64,000 nt of DNA. It comes from Epiperipatus broadwayi. Taxonomy: Eukaryota; Onychophora; Udeonychophora; Euonychophora; Peripatidae. Location: contig JAQFVV010006729.1 of assembly GCA_028023455.1 (NCBI GenBank), positions 353,624 through 417,623 of the forward strand. Reading direction: 5' to 3'. Under the pieces are notes generated by a model, which saw only the letters and a list, made by a program, of their open reading frames with translations, made no database searches and was not told the origin of the DNA. Of this stretch, positions 1-14,016 are shown piece by piece (the first letter of the stretch is position 1; each line of letters opens with the position of its first letter). The position numbers were made by a program, and so were the translations under genes.

Positions 1-319
1 TTATTCAAATGATTCTTTGAAGATTTGGCTAATGAACTATCATAAAAACATTTTCAGATTTGGTTATTTGATAAATAAATTTAAATTATCAATGTTACAT
101 ATTTGTTAAACCATAAAATTATATATAGGTTTATAAAAATCATTAGAATTTTTATGATTTATATAAATTGTATAATATTTCAAAAGACAGTGAATTGTCT
201 ATGTACTATCTACATTAATGTTTAATGATCAATGACATGAGTGGTTGCTTAAAAATATAATTTCAATGTATATAATATAATGAGCATGCTAATAGCTGTA
301 AACAAGCTTTTCCAATAAA

Positions 320-440
320 TGTTTCAAGAGAAAAAGCATTTTAAAATCTCTACCTAGAAAAATCCCTATACCCAAACCAGTTTCAAGCTACTGTCTATCC
401 TCAGTGAGGCACTAGGATATTCAGGCACTAGATATAAAGT
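320..440 (+). repeat. Degenerate copy of dispersed repeat family A
   Basis: Contains AAAATCCCTAT, then CCAGTTTCAAGCTA and CTCAGTGAGG in the order seen in the better copies near 23.0 kb. It is strongly diverged and lacks the first third of the repeat. Confidence 0.4.
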
Positions 441-631
441 ACCAATTCACACTCAGAATTTATTTAATATTTAGCTATTGAGTAGAAAATCTGAAAATTT
501 CAAATATCTATATGTCTTCAAATCTAGCTGTCTAACTTAAATATCTGTATAGGTCTGAACACACTTTCAGCCACACCATATATTAATAACCTTAGCAATA
601 CAATGTCACCAAAGCATTGAAAGTCAAACTA

Positions 632-786
632 TAATAGTAAAGAAAATCAAGTCATACATTACGTGAATTACGTTAATAATTGGAAAAACTTCTTTAGAGC
701 TATCAGCTTGCTTATTATATTACATTTGTAATACAAGCTTATTAAATTAAGTCATGTGATGTATGACTTGATTTTCTTTACTATTA
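632..786. repeat. Inverted repeat, 27-bp perfect arms
   Basis: 632-658 is the perfect reverse complement of 760-786 (core AAAGAAAATCAAGTCATACA). The 101-bp interior carries a second, shorter inverted motif (AAGCTTATTA / TTGCTTATTATA). The layout is that of a very small MITE or a hairpin-forming intergenic repeat. An (AT)n stretch follows at 790-809. Confidence 0.8.
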
Positions 787-1741
787 TGGATATATATATA
801 TATATATATTAAGCTTAGTATACCAATTTACAATGAAATCATTAGCCATAATTAAAATTACAAATCCTCTACCATTTTTGGTCATTTGTAATTTTAATAT
901 AGTAGTGATTTAAATGTAAATTTGTATACTATATATAATTATTATAGAGACTAGTTTAGCTAATGGCATTTTTTATTATATATTTCATATTCAATGTAAA
1001 ACATAAAGAAGTCAAAATATAAAAATTTTTATATAGAAATATAACTCATTACAAAAATAAATATATTTGTTATAAAGTTTTTTGTAGAAGTGACTAGCTA
1101 TATTGAAAAACGGATCGATAAATACCATACAATAACAAAAACAAATTAGATGTCCAGTGCAATAATGTTCCTTTTATAATTTTTTTTAATTATAAATTAG
1201 ACAAAGTTTGAAAATGTAAAAATCATTGACAAATATCTGTGATAGCTTTTATCAGACTATGAACTATTTATTAAACAGTTTACTTAATAAAGTGTTTTAT
1301 TTTTAGAATATAAAGAAATAATGCAAATCTTTAAGTATTTTGTTATTATTTGACTTTAAAGTTTTTAAAGCTGACATCTTCACGATGTAGTGTCATTAAA
1401 AAACAAGAATGTCTTTAATATTTAATAACTATTTATTATTTAGGCTTGTATTGGGTGTCAGAACTGAAATAATGTAAATAAAGTTGCTCTTGAAAAATAT
1501 TGTGCAAGATGTAGTCACGTGATTTTTTTGGGCACTAATACTAATTGCACTGACTTAATTTTGACTGTGCTAATATAATGATTATGTATGTTTAAAATCC
1601 ATATGAAATACAATATTTAATAATTGCTTTTTCCCAATAGTATTTAAAGAACTTAGAGCACCCATCTCAATCTGCATACTCTAAACCAATTTGTATGATA
1701 TCTGAGTCCAGGCTAGTATATGGGAAACCCATTATGTTTTC

Positions 1742-1850
1742 TAGATAAACCAATCAATTCATCTAAAATGCAATTAAGTCATCATCTAAATCAACTGGTC
1801 ATCAGCAAGTTCAATTCAAAAATAAAAATGCTTTGTCCATAATTACTTCA
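1742..1850 (+). repeat. Fragment shared with the minus-strand LINE relic at 32.3 kb
   Basis: Clear similarity by eye to the reverse complement of about 32280-32380: both contain AATCAATT, CAATTAAGT, TCATC, AAATCA and CAAGTTCAATTCAA in the same order and spacing. The other copy lies just downstream of a recognisable decayed LINE RT, so this is probably an old piece of the same family. No coding can be read in it. Confidence 0.5.
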
Positions 1851-2089
1851 TCTAATTATAAAATTTTGTAATGTTAATTCCATATTTGATATACTGCTTG
1901 CATATTATAGCCATGAATGTGATTATTTAGCATTATTATTATTACATTCATGTTTGCAACAATTAAATGTGGTTTGCTTTACCATCTGCAGAGAATGCCA
2001 TAGTTAGAGTGCCCTAAAAGTCAAAATGCATATTGCAACAATAACTAACTCAGCTTTCAATATCACTCCCTGTACTATTATTAATTATA

Positions 2090-2215
2090 CAGAGGCTAAA
2101 CTATTCATACAATAGTTCCCACTTAGTACAAGCCAGAGTAATCAATGGATGAAAGGTTTGTGCATAAAATTCTTGTTTATGGCCTACTTATCCAATATCT
2201 CCAGACTTGACCTTC
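2090..2215 (+). repeat. Dispersed repeat family A, partial copy
   Basis: Matches the 22936-23205 copy: GCCAGAGTAATCAATGGATG, TTGTGCATAAAAT, a CCAATAT stretch and CCAGACT in the same order. It stops around the position where the hammerhead-like part begins in other copies. Confidence 0.7.
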
Positions 2216-2402
2216 ATTCTGCAACAGATAAATAATAGTTAAAATGATGATTATAATTATTAAAAAATCAGATATTTAATATTACAAGTAAAAATGCTGT
2301 TCAAATGATATTATAAAATTTATAGAAGCAAAGTGAATTGAAATTATAAAAAAAATGAAAAAAATTTTATTATTAGATTTTAGTAGTAATTTAACTATAT
2401 GT

Positions 2403-2600
2403 AATTAAAGGGGGTTTGAACCAGACTTTCAAGCTCCCTGCAGTCATCCACTTTATCTTTTATAATCATTACCTATGACGAAATACAAATGGAAAAGATA
2501 AATTATCTCCAATATATGTATTTCACACTAAAACCATAATTCATGGGTTAGTACAAATCATTTCCCACACATATAAACAGTGTTTGGTTTATGTTAAGAT
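2403..2600 (-). mobile_element. Dispersed repeat family B, tRNA-like SINE candidate
   Basis: Read on the minus strand it begins with a tRNA-like stretch (GGATGACTGCAGGGAGCTTGA, then AAAGTCTGGTTCAAACCC, resembling a pol III box B) and continues into a body shared with 14.0-14.4 kb and 63.3-63.5 kb (ATACATATATTGGAGAT, TTTATCTTTTCC, CATATATGTGTGGGAAATG and TAAACCAAACACTG-like end). The family has at least four copies here, two of them in an inverted pair. Confidence 0.6.
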
Positions 2601-3417
2601 TCTAAATCTATACACTTTAATGGACAGGTTTCAATCTTGTCCACTCTCCTACTCTTTATATTTATATTAAGTATATACACTATATTTGTTTTTCAATATT
2701 ACGTATATACACATGTATGTGTATATGTATATGCGTGACCATATACAGAGTTAAATCTAATTTTCTGAAAGAAAAAATATTTGTGAAATATACTTTACAA
2801 ACTTTAAGTTTAAGCATCTTAGAAAAAAAACTTTAATTGAAAGGATATATATATATAGCATTAAATCAATAAAAAAGCAACAACATGACGATGGATTATA
2901 ATGTTTTGGTTATGAAAATAATTTTAGATGTTGAAGTACAGAATAGTCTATACTATTTCTGCATTTAAAAAGTAAAAAAAAGATATATTAACATTTTATT
3001 TCTATATAATTATTAAAAGTACATACTGATGTGATTTTTTTATATTTATTATATGGTGTAAGACATGAAACTCTAGCAATGGAACGTTAATAAAATGAAC
3101 AAAATTTATTTGTGGATAATTTATAATAAAAATGAAACTTATTAATAAACTTCCTATAAAAAATGAAAATTGGATTGATGTTTTAAATAATTTTTATTTA
3201 TTTTTAAGTTGTTTGTTATCAATTTTATTTCAGATTGATTAATATTTTAAATATATTGAAGATATAGTGCCAATAATATATTTAACATTCGGTATATTTT
3301 ACAGCTTTCTGTATAGATAGTGTTTAGTGTATAGTTATGAATGCGAATTTTTATTAAATTAGGTAAACAATAGAACTGAAAATTATCTGATACTTAAAAA
3401 CAGTTTTACGATTAAGT
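2601..3417. other. AT-rich non-coding stretch
   Basis: Short AT repeats and a TATACACATGTATGTGTATATG palindromic run near 2705; nothing else that I can support. Confidence 0.6.
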
Positions 3418-3564
3418 TGAACATGTTTTTGTGAAAAACAGATCTCAGTATATCTCAAAAGCTGAAGATGAGAGAAAACAGGAGTTACTGAAAAAGTATG
3501 GTTGAACTGAAAAATATGCTTGAACTAAAATATAATGGACAGACAGAATTAGGCAAATTGCTGA

Positions 3565-4021
3565 ATTCTTTCGGATAAAAGCCATGCAGACACATCTCAG
3601 ACACATCATCCTGCTAATCACAGGAATAATAAAGATCACCATATTCCCATTAAAATTTCACCTTCTCCTTCGATCAACTCATCAGACACTGAAACTGAGA
3701 TGGACCTAACTAGCTATACAACTTCCACTAGGAAAAAATCCACTCGCTTGAATGGATCCAGCTCAGAGGATGAGTATTCATTAACACAGTCATCCAATCA
3801 TTACCATAACATTAAGTCCAAGGAAACCTCTAAGTCCCATACTTCAAAAAAAAAAATGGAAAATTGCTAATTCTATTTTGCCTAACTCTCAAATTTATTC
3901 GAAGGATGAGTTTTCTAAAGATGAAATCCTGACCGAGCCTTTGAGATTTAATAACCAAAACAGCGCTCAACTCAAAATTTCTCTGGCGGTAGACTCTGAC
4001 CAATCCCCAGCTTATGACTAA
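3565..4021 (+). pseudogene. LINE ORF1, C-terminal tail (frameshifted)
   Basis: Open reading after an in-frame stop at 3562, rich in Ser, Thr, Asn and His, a low-complexity hydrophilic tail like that of LINE ORF1 proteins. The frame is broken once at an 11-base A run (3846-3856): before it the reading is ...KSHTSKKK, after it KWKIANSILPNSQIYSKDEF in the next frame, which continues to a TAA at 4019-4021. One A fewer would join the frames. A short earlier open stretch (3418-3503, containing ISKAEDERKQELLKKYG then a stop) probably belongs to the same ORF1. No RNA-binding or zinc-knuckle part is left here, so the protein would be non-functional. The stop overlaps the ORF2 start. Confidence 0.6.
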
Positions 4022-7000
4022 GGTCTCTTGCCAGATAGCTGGAGTTAATGTCAGAGGCATTAATTCACTTACACGAGTACATGCCATAAGACATTGGTTT
4101 AATTTGTTTACCCCCCACATTATGTTTATGGGTGAAACCAAATATCACCAAAAGTCCAATAGCCTCATTTTAACTGAGCTTAACAAGCTTGGCTATACAT
4201 ATCTAACAGTCAACCTTACAGCTACTGAAGGTGTAGGTATCTTAATAAATAACAAACACTCCCCTAACAAGTTTAAGATCACCTACCAAGATAAGAACCT
4301 TATTTGTGCCAACCTAACCTATGGCAATAATATAATCAATGCATTTTATGTCTACACCCCCAATATATGATAACAGCCAACAATAACTCCCCAACACTCC
4401 TCTTTGCGGACTTCAACATCTCCTATGATCACTTTACAAACAAGTATCTTCACTTGCTCAACAGACATTTTATTAATGGCAGGGGCTTCTTTCCTCATAA
4501 CGCCTATTCTTACTACACCAAAAAGTATCATACATTAATTGATCTGATGTTTTACACCTCTGAACTCCATCATTGTCTGGAAGCTACTCTTCAACCTGTT
4601 CCCTTCTCTGACCATCATGCTATTATCACCACACTGCAACTAACCAACTACTCCTCATCCTTTCTCAACCGGTCAATCAGAATGTTAACTAAAGCTTCCA
4701 TGACTGAAGCCATTGTATCTGAAGCATACACCCTCTTCCACAAGATCAACATACTAAAAAGGCCCCCAGAAGAGGCATGGTTCGCCTTCATTGGGATAAT
4801 CCATTCCTTGATTGCTCACTATACTAGAAACAACAAAGGGCCATCTACGCTTATGAATGAGCTTGACCAAATCAATAATAAAATAAAGACATGCTCAACT
4901 GAACCAGATCATATCAAACACCTTCTATCACTAAAACATCAGTATAAGGAAAAACAGATGGCTATTCGGAGTATATTTCTATTAAAAGATCACAAAACTT
5001 TCTTACGACCCAACACTGCTGGACTCGGGATATTTCGATGGGCATTGGGAGCTAGGAAAAACTTAACACTCCAACCTCCCTTATTGTCAATGGAAACTAT
5101 GTCACTGGTCATCACATGATTGAACACATTGGTCTTCACTTCAAAAACCGACTTCAAAATAATATTCCAAAGACTATCAGTGAATGGCTGGATCACCCAT
5201 CTGCTATAAACCATGGCATAACAGCAGCTGATCTTAAAAACCATCTATCAGCACTTTCTGACAGTGTTCATCCTGGGATGCATGCTATACCAAGATTTCT
5301 AATTTCCCACCTTGATAACTTTGCTATCCCAATCATGATGAACATGATCAATCATCTATCCACTAAAAGAAGGGAAATAAATAATCTCTACCCGATTGCC
5401 TTAGTGCCATTCATCAAGAAGAACAAAGATCCAACCAACATCCATAACATAAGGCCTATCTCCATGACACCAATTTTAATCAAAGTTATCGAAGGTGTAA
5501 TTAAAGAGAAAATCCAGCAAAAATTTTTAGACAATATTGTTCAGTCACAATATGCAAGAAAAGGATCTTCAGCCCTAACAGCAATGGGTGAAGTCAAGAT
5601 TCTCCTTGATCATATTAGATCTAATCACTTATCAAAACCCATTGCAGTCCAGCTAGACATAACAGAGGCTTTTGACTCGATTAATATTCATACACTTCTT
5701 AATCTTCTAAAAGACCTCAACATTCCTTCTCATATTAAACAGATTCTAGAGAATCTTCTCTACAATAGGCTAATTCACATCTCCTTAGATGGATTCTACA
5801 CAGATGGGTTCTCCCCTGACCTGTCTATTCCTCAAGGATCTCCATTGAGTGCCATCCTTTTTATATACTATCTCAACCCCCTATTGAGAGATATAGAAAT
5901 CTCATTCACCAGAGTATTCATTCCTCGCATCAAAAAATCCTTCAAGTTGTTTGCATATATGGATGATGTCCTCGTAATACTACCATCTCAAAAACATCTC
6001 CCAACACTCTACAAGATTTTGGATAAATTTGCCCGTGATTCACAACTCAAATTTAACTCCAACAAATCTTCATCTTGGAAAATTCTATCGGGAAAGAAAG
6101 TCTCATCTAGATTTCTAGCTGAGCCCCAGGACTTTCTTGGCTTCCCTATCTCCATGTCTCAAATAGCCATGTCAAAAAAACTACAGAACTCCTTAATCAA
6201 CTCCACATCCCAGATTATTCAATCCCTTTCCAGGGTGTATCTCTCCATACAGGGAAAAGTAGCGCTACTGAACATGAAAGTCATGTCCAAGATTGCATAC
6301 TACCTCCCCATCATGACAGCAACAAAAGCCTTTACCAAAAAAATCAATAGTCTATGTGCTAAACTCTTTTGGAAAAACAGTACAACGTCTATAAGCATGA
6401 CAAGGATGCAATACCATCGCAAATCTAATGGGATGTCCTTTCACTCCATCCCCTCAATTATCTTTCAAAAATCTCACACATTAATTCATAACCTCTTACA
6501 AAAACATGATTCCTTCAATATTTCAGAGGCCGTTCAACCGACGGACAGACCTCCTCCTCAAAAATGCTGGCTAGACCAGGTTCTCCAGCTTCTCAATCAA
6601 TTTACATCTAATTTACAAAATCCATATAATACAAAAATCACCATCTGGGAAGCCCACCATAAAATCAACCCTGAAATCAACTCAATGTTGCCAATGCTTT
6701 GGCATCACTAATCATAGAATTACTTCAATATTCAAGTTCTTAGCATTAGAGCCTAAATTTTTAAACTACCTAGTAAAAGTAAATCTGGGAGCCATGCATA
6801 CCAACTGGTTCCTCCACCACAAGAGATTTCTTAACAACATTGACCCTATCTGCCCAATCTGCAAGAGGCATGATGAGACATTTGACCACATAATTCGCTC
6901 ATGTACCGGACTTAGTAGTATCAAATTTTTAATTTTCCAAAACAGTAAAACTGATATTTACAGAATCCTCTCGCTAAAAGATTCTCTACAAAGTAAACAA

Positions 7001-7222
7001 TTTCCAATTATAAGAATGTCAGTATTTCTCACCCACTCTATCTGGAATGTGAGATGCAAATTAGTATTCACAAATCCTCCACCAGACCCAAACAGTCTAT
7101 TCATTTCTCTCTTAAACAAAATCAAAAATAAAGACATGATCCTTTCCTCCAAATTTTTATTTGAAGAAACCTGGAATCTATTCCAAATTCCAAAGCCCAA
7201 TACATTTCCAAATAGCTTATGA
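4014..7222 (+). pseudogene. LINE ORF2: endonuclease - reverse transcriptase - CCHC (frameshifted)
   Basis: About 1,050 codons in four consecutive open segments: 4014-4370, 4367-5119, 5116-6711 and 6707-7222. Endonuclease: GETK (4130s, equivalent of the catalytic QETH), YVYTPN, FADFN (4397-4411, GDFN equivalent), IDLMF and SDHHAI (from about 4607, catalytic SDH). The YxPN to DFN gap is about ten residues shorter than usual, so a small deletion probably made the first frame change. RT: motif A QLDITEAFDSI (about 5652), motif B IPQGSPLSAILF (about 5827), motif C FAYMDDVLVIL (about 5953), with Met where most LINEs have Ala. A C-terminal finger CPIC-X8-H-X4-C lies near 6855. Frames change near 4365, 5000-5060 and 6690-6707; the ATG of each segment is not a real start. 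It would nick target DNA and copy element RNA if intact. ORF2 begins at ATG 4014, overlapping the ORF1 stop. Confidence 0.93.
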
Positions 7223-7390
7223 CAACAATCTATAAACCACAGGATTTATTCCATACCCTGGATTAATATTTTCATAAATCATCGACTACCAACCCAGTAG
7301 TGACATTATAGACTCTTTTTTTGTCAATGTATTATAAAAAATTAATGTATTAAAAAACCAATATTCTCCCTTAATAAAATTCTTTTAAAA

Positions 7391-9250
<1,860 letters not shown>

Positions 9251-9850
9251 ATTTTATAAATAAAAAACATATACTCATGTTCTTAATCTGCACACTTCCT
9301 AGTCTGATCTCAAGTAATCCAATACATTGTGATGATCTTCACACATGGATCATATAATCCAAAACACAATTGCATTGACAGTTTCTCCCACACAGACTTT
9401 GAATATGCATATATAATAAACTATTAATACATGAATAGATAAATGAATGGCCATTATGTCATGAATTGTTTCACACATATACAGGACAAAACAGTTTACA
9501 ATTCTTTCACATTACACTTGATTTAAGATAGCAAATCATTTTATTAATCACTTAACATATATTCTTTTTTAAATCCAAATAATGTTTTCTCAACGCAATT
9601 TATGTTCATTTTCTAAACATTTCTTTCAAATTTACACAGGGTTTTCACATATTTAGTATAGCAGCTTCTTATAATTCTATCATTCAATTTTGATATAATT
9701 TAAAGTAGGATTCATCCAGCATTTATCCAATCTAATTTTCTAGGATTTGGCAATTTATGAATGAAAATCTTGACACACACTATTACTTATTCAATTATTT
9801 CATATACAGTTAAGTTAAAAATTTCTTTTTAACTTTAGTTATATTCAAAA
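9251..9850. other. AT-rich stretch with nothing recognised
   Basis: No ORF, RNA gene or repeat identified. Confidence 0.6.
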
Positions 9851-9852
9851 CT

Positions 9853-9958
9853 GCATTGTTAGCCGAGAGGTATCGCAGCAGCCATGCAAGCAAGTAGTTG
9901 GTTGCAGACGGTTGTGGGTTCGCGTCCCGGACGACGCTGTGACATATGGAGAAAAAAA
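9853..9958 (+). mobile_element. tRNA-like SINE (family C), full head
   Basis: Starts GCATTGTTAGCCGAGAGGTA (box A-like TTAGCCGAGAGGT) and has a strong box B, GGTTCGCGTCCCGG, at 9917-9930, then ACGACGCTGTGACATATG, then an A-rich tail. The GC-rich head stands out sharply from its surroundings. The same head and the GACATATG end recur at 19.7, 29.7, 40.5 and 57.5 kb, on both strands, so this is a dispersed pol III-derived retroposon, not a functional tRNA. Confidence 0.8.
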
Positions 9959-9961
9959 ACC

Positions 9962-12010
9962 TATTACATGCAGTTGTTCATAGAAAATAAGGTTTATTAA
10001 TCATTTAACACTTTTTCATAGACATAATTCCATATTAACCATCCTTAAATTAGTAATATTAATTCATAAGTAAGTCTCAATAATTTTGTCAATCAAATTT
10101 TTCATTTTCTAGTCAATATGCATTTGATACTTATTACTACAATAAAATCATTATCATTCACAAAAAGAGTTTCTCTTTTATAATTATTTAGTTCTTTAAG
10201 AATTTCCTGTGTTATAAATGATAATAGACATTTAAGAGTTTAAGAATCATCTTATCTTAACAAGTTATAGCAGCAGATTAAAATTAGGTAGTTAACAGCT
10301 AAGTAAAATCTTTTTTTTCCAATACATCTCCAACATTAACTATTTAAACACCATCAATGTACCAATAATTAACATACTGTTGATAAATTCTTCTTTTCAT
10401 ATTGGGTCAAGAAATCTTGGTTAATTTCAGAATGAGAATTTAATGCCTGATGAAAAAATTAAGTAGACATAATGTTTAAGTTCATCTGCAACTGTTATGC
10501 ACATCTCCAATGTACTTCTTTAGTGCAATTCTCCTAATACAATTCTCTTCAAATATATGTGTGTGTCCTTATGTAGTTTTCTGTTGTCAATCATTCTGAT
10601 TGATAAGAAACATCACTTTCTATTGATTTCTCCATCCTTGATTTATCATCTGACTGTTTTTTTTATTGTGGATGGCCAGATGGTCATGTGATACTTTAGA
10701 ATTTTCAAATATTAAGTTATATAGTTAAAATATATATAAAAAATAAACATAGTAAAACTAATAATAAAATATCAAATAAAAATTATTTAAACTAAGTTAA
10801 TTTTTATGAATGAAAAATTTTTTAAAGTTCATTTCATTTTGACTAAAGAATTTTTATCAAACAAAAGACTATAGAATGATACTAAACATTACACGTAAAA
10901 ATAATACTTTTCCCAATAAATAAATTACCATGCAAGCACACACACAGAGACATTTTAAGAATCATTATCAATCTTTTAACTATTGAATTTAAAGCTTTCT
11001 TCAACTAGTAATAACTTATTTATCTGTTTCTAAATTAAACCGATTTAGTTTACTATCTGTTTTAAATTTTATACTCTTATTTAATAAATTGACTGACTAA
11101 TTTTTATAACTGATTTTAAATCAATACTTTATTATTATTTTTTTAAAGAGCTATTTCTTAAATTTTAACATACTTCTTAATTGATTTAATCAGTATTAGC
11201 TTATTATTTCAGGCACTCTACTCTTCTCTCTAACATTAATAATCTAAACTTTAATATAATTAGCTACATTTAGATTTACTTATTATAAAGCACTGAATTA
11301 AAACATTATATTACATATTCACGATAAAAACATTTTAATCATTAGATAATGCGAGTTAGATAAGCTGAGATCAGTTAAAAATATGTTTGATTTAATAAAC
11401 TTTTCTCAGAATTTTTTCTTTCTCTAGTTAATGGTATATCCACAATGAAACACCAGCTCTCTTGTCAAAGCCAAAGGTCACAATATATATGGCAAAAAAT
11501 TCATCAAGGAAACATTTTCCCATTATTTTCTCACAACAGTAAAAAACAGAAATAGTAGGAAGTATCTGTTGTGCTAATCACTCACTAATTAATCAAAATT
11601 TTCTATGTTTTTTTTTAAAACTTTTTAGTTAATAATAGATAAATACATATCATCTCCCCAAAACTGACAAACATCTGTGTTGGCTATGAGTTGGAAACCT
11701 GACACCTCTTGCCTAAGTTTATTTGAAAATCATCAACCATGAAAAAAATTTAGATCTGAATTTATATACACAATCTCATATATATATATCATTTACAATC
11801 AATCAACACTTAAATATCAATAACAACCAACAATTTCAAACTGTTGTCAAGGCAACCTTCTTTTAACAATAAAGGTGGAATATATATATATACAGTATAT
11901 GCTTTATTTATTACTTAGCCTTCGAATTCCAATCCATATCAAAAAAAAATTTCAACAGAATTAGGATTTTTCTTTCAGGTAGCTATTTTCTAGCCAACTA
12001 AGTTAATCAT
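9962..12010. other. AT-rich non-coding stretch
   Basis: Nothing recognised beyond simple AT tracts (for example 11779-11790 and 11880-11895). Confidence 0.6.
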
Positions 12011-12169
12011 CTGATCATCATCATCATTGTCAAACATTATCAATTTACTGCAGGATGAAGGTCTCTCCAAGTTCAATCCATCTTCTCTGATCTCTAGCCT
12101 CTCTTCTCCACACCACTCCTAAACACTTTCTTATTTCATTTATCCATCTCACATGTGGTCTCTTTTAGG
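12011..12169 (-). mobile_element. RTE-type LINE, C-terminal end of ORF2 and short 3' tail
   Basis: On the minus strand 39 codons are open: KRPHVRWINEIRK, then GVVWRREARDQRRWIELGET, then FILQ and a stop. This is the characteristic end of RTE-clade LINE proteins (RPxxRWxDEIRK...W.R.A.DR..W..LGE). About 35 bp after the stop a run of GATGATGATGATGATC follows, the usual short microsatellite-like 3' end of RTE elements. Only the last part of the element is present, a typical 5'-truncated insertion. Confidence 0.85.
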
Positions 12170-12381
12170 ATATCTAACTATTCTTAATTAGACATAAAAT
12201 GAGAGTAAAAAATTGTTGCTGAAAAGTCTATTTTATGAAAAGACATCTATATTTAAAAATGTTTCTATAGTAAATTGTTTTGTTTTTCAATCATTTTTTA
12301 ATGGTTATTCTGCATCCAACTTACATATAAATATATAAGTCTAAAGTAATTAATATTTCATCATTTTTATCATCTTCAATT

Positions 12382-12463
12382 ATTATGGATAGAGACTTTA
12401 TATTCAAGTTTAGGTCAATATAATTATGGATAGAGACTTTATATCCAAGTTCATGTTAATATA
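12382..12463 (+). repeat. Tandem duplication, 41-bp period
   Basis: ATTATGGATAGAGACTTTAT begins at 12382 and again at 12423; both units continue similarly (TTCAAGTTTAGGT / CCAAGTTCATGT). Two copies only. Confidence 0.8.
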
Positions 12464-12469
12464 TTCAAT

Positions 12470-14016
12470 TCATAGCATTTTTTTTTACATCATTTCAAAA
12501 ATTGTTTTGCTCTTCGTTTATTTTCCACAAAATTTCTTTCTAAGTCTTTTAATGCATTGTGAAATCCACTTTAGATCTAAAGTTGTTCACTTATTCTCAT
12601 CTCATCTAGCAAACTTCATCTAGTTTTTTTTTTAATGTTTTAATTCTTTTCATGATATCAGTGATAGTTTTTTCTGATACCCATGAACTTCATTTTTTAC
12701 TTTCTGCCATTAATTTTAACATACATGGTTACATACTTCTCAAAACATTTTTAGTATAGCATTAACTTTTCTATCAAATATCATAAGTATAAATACTAGT
12801 ATTGAAAGATACTCTTGAAAAACATTTATTTATTATTTATTTTGTAGATTCCTGATAGCTTAAAAATTGATTGTTATAAACCTATAAATGTGTATTCTTT
12901 TCTATTGATGATAGTGTTCCATCCAAGTTTAATTTTATGATTAATAACATCCAATATGCTTTCATCTACTTTAATTAATAAATGATCTAAAATAATTAAA
13001 ATGAAGTTATACTATTTTTCATCACAAGTACGTTCCCAAGCACACGCGCACACACACACAAACAATTCAATAATTGTTCTTTTTCAACTTATAGTGAATA
13101 AAGGTATTAGTGAAAATAACTTTATTTGTATTTCAAATTTTGGCATTATTGAAAAGGAAAAGGTTGGTGGCCTTTAGAGGTTGAAAAAGGCTTTAATTCT
13201 GCCCACTAATCCAATGTTAGACAGAATTTAATGTAAAAGTTTTTATTGTCATCGCTAAATCTTTTTTGGCCGTCGGCTACATGAGACTGTCATTTACATT
13301 CCTAGTAATTTTTTTTTTTTTTACTATATATATTTGCTCGTTTTAAAAATCTTTTTTTATATTCTAAGTGTATACATTATTTTATTTTATACAAAATTAT
13401 TTTCGATTTCTGATCTCTTAAACAATTAGTTTTGCTCATCTTATTCTTAAATATTCGTTTGTTTAATGATTTACTTTATGTAATACTTCTTGGAAACTCT
13501 ACTTTAGACAAATTAGCTTTTTTTTAAATTTTATTTTTAATCTAACACTGTTTATTTTCTATCCAGGTTTATTTGAAAAGGTTTTGCTTATTGAAAAAAA
13601 ATCTATCAGAATTAGATATACTTCTAATTAATTTTTTTTAATAATAAGGGAAATATTTGAAAAACTGTAGAAATTTTATAGCAACATATATATTAGGAGC
13701 TTAAATTTCTAAAACGTTATACTAAAAATGGATTATAAATATTAAGTATTCATTTGAAAAAAAAAAAAAACTGGTATTGATCTTTATTAAAGAAGATTGG
13801 GTGAAAGGTAGCAAATATTTAGTAATTAAATTATACACTTGCAAATATTATTAAATAATATGTTAAAAAATATTTTGTATTTATAAAAGTTGTATTTTTA
13901 GCTAAATAAGAAGTGTAAAAATTGATAAACCTCTCTCCCTGGCCAATTATTATTTTTTTTAAATAATGGGGTAAAGGTGGGATATCACTGCATTCAAGTG
14001 CCATTTACAATAATCA
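12470..14016. other. AT-rich non-coding stretch
   Basis: Contains a short CA-rich patch at 13040-13062 and homopolymer T and A runs; no gene seen. Confidence 0.6.

Larger units (their letters stand above)
1..2085. other. AT-rich non-coding stretch
   Basis: Apart from the small repeats listed (320-440, 632-786, 1742-1850) and a short inverted motif around 855-915 (ATTAAAATTACAAAT / ATTTGTAATTTTAAT), I see no gene, RNA gene or clear regulatory site. Confidence 0.6.
3418..7390 (+). mobile_element. Non-LTR retrotransposon (LINE, L1/Tx1-like), 5'-truncated in ORF1
   Basis: Extent of one LINE copy inferred from its coding parts: the C-terminal remnant of ORF1, a nearly complete ORF2 and a short AT-rich 3' region. 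The 3' end near 7390 is only approximate because the tail merges with AT-rich flank and no clear target-site duplication was seen. Loss of the 5' part is typical of LINE insertion. The copy is the youngest LINE in the window, since ORF2 can be read over about 3.2 kb with only a few frame changes. The Tx1/L1 assignment rests on the APE-type endonuclease followed by RT, the C-terminal C-X2-C-X8-H-X4-C finger and the two-ORF layout; a phylogeny was not possible. Confidence 0.85.

Noticed and set aside
3445-4141. Minus-strand ORFs at 3445-3642 and 3830-4141, and others over the LINE
   Set aside because: Antisense shadows of the LINE coding strand.
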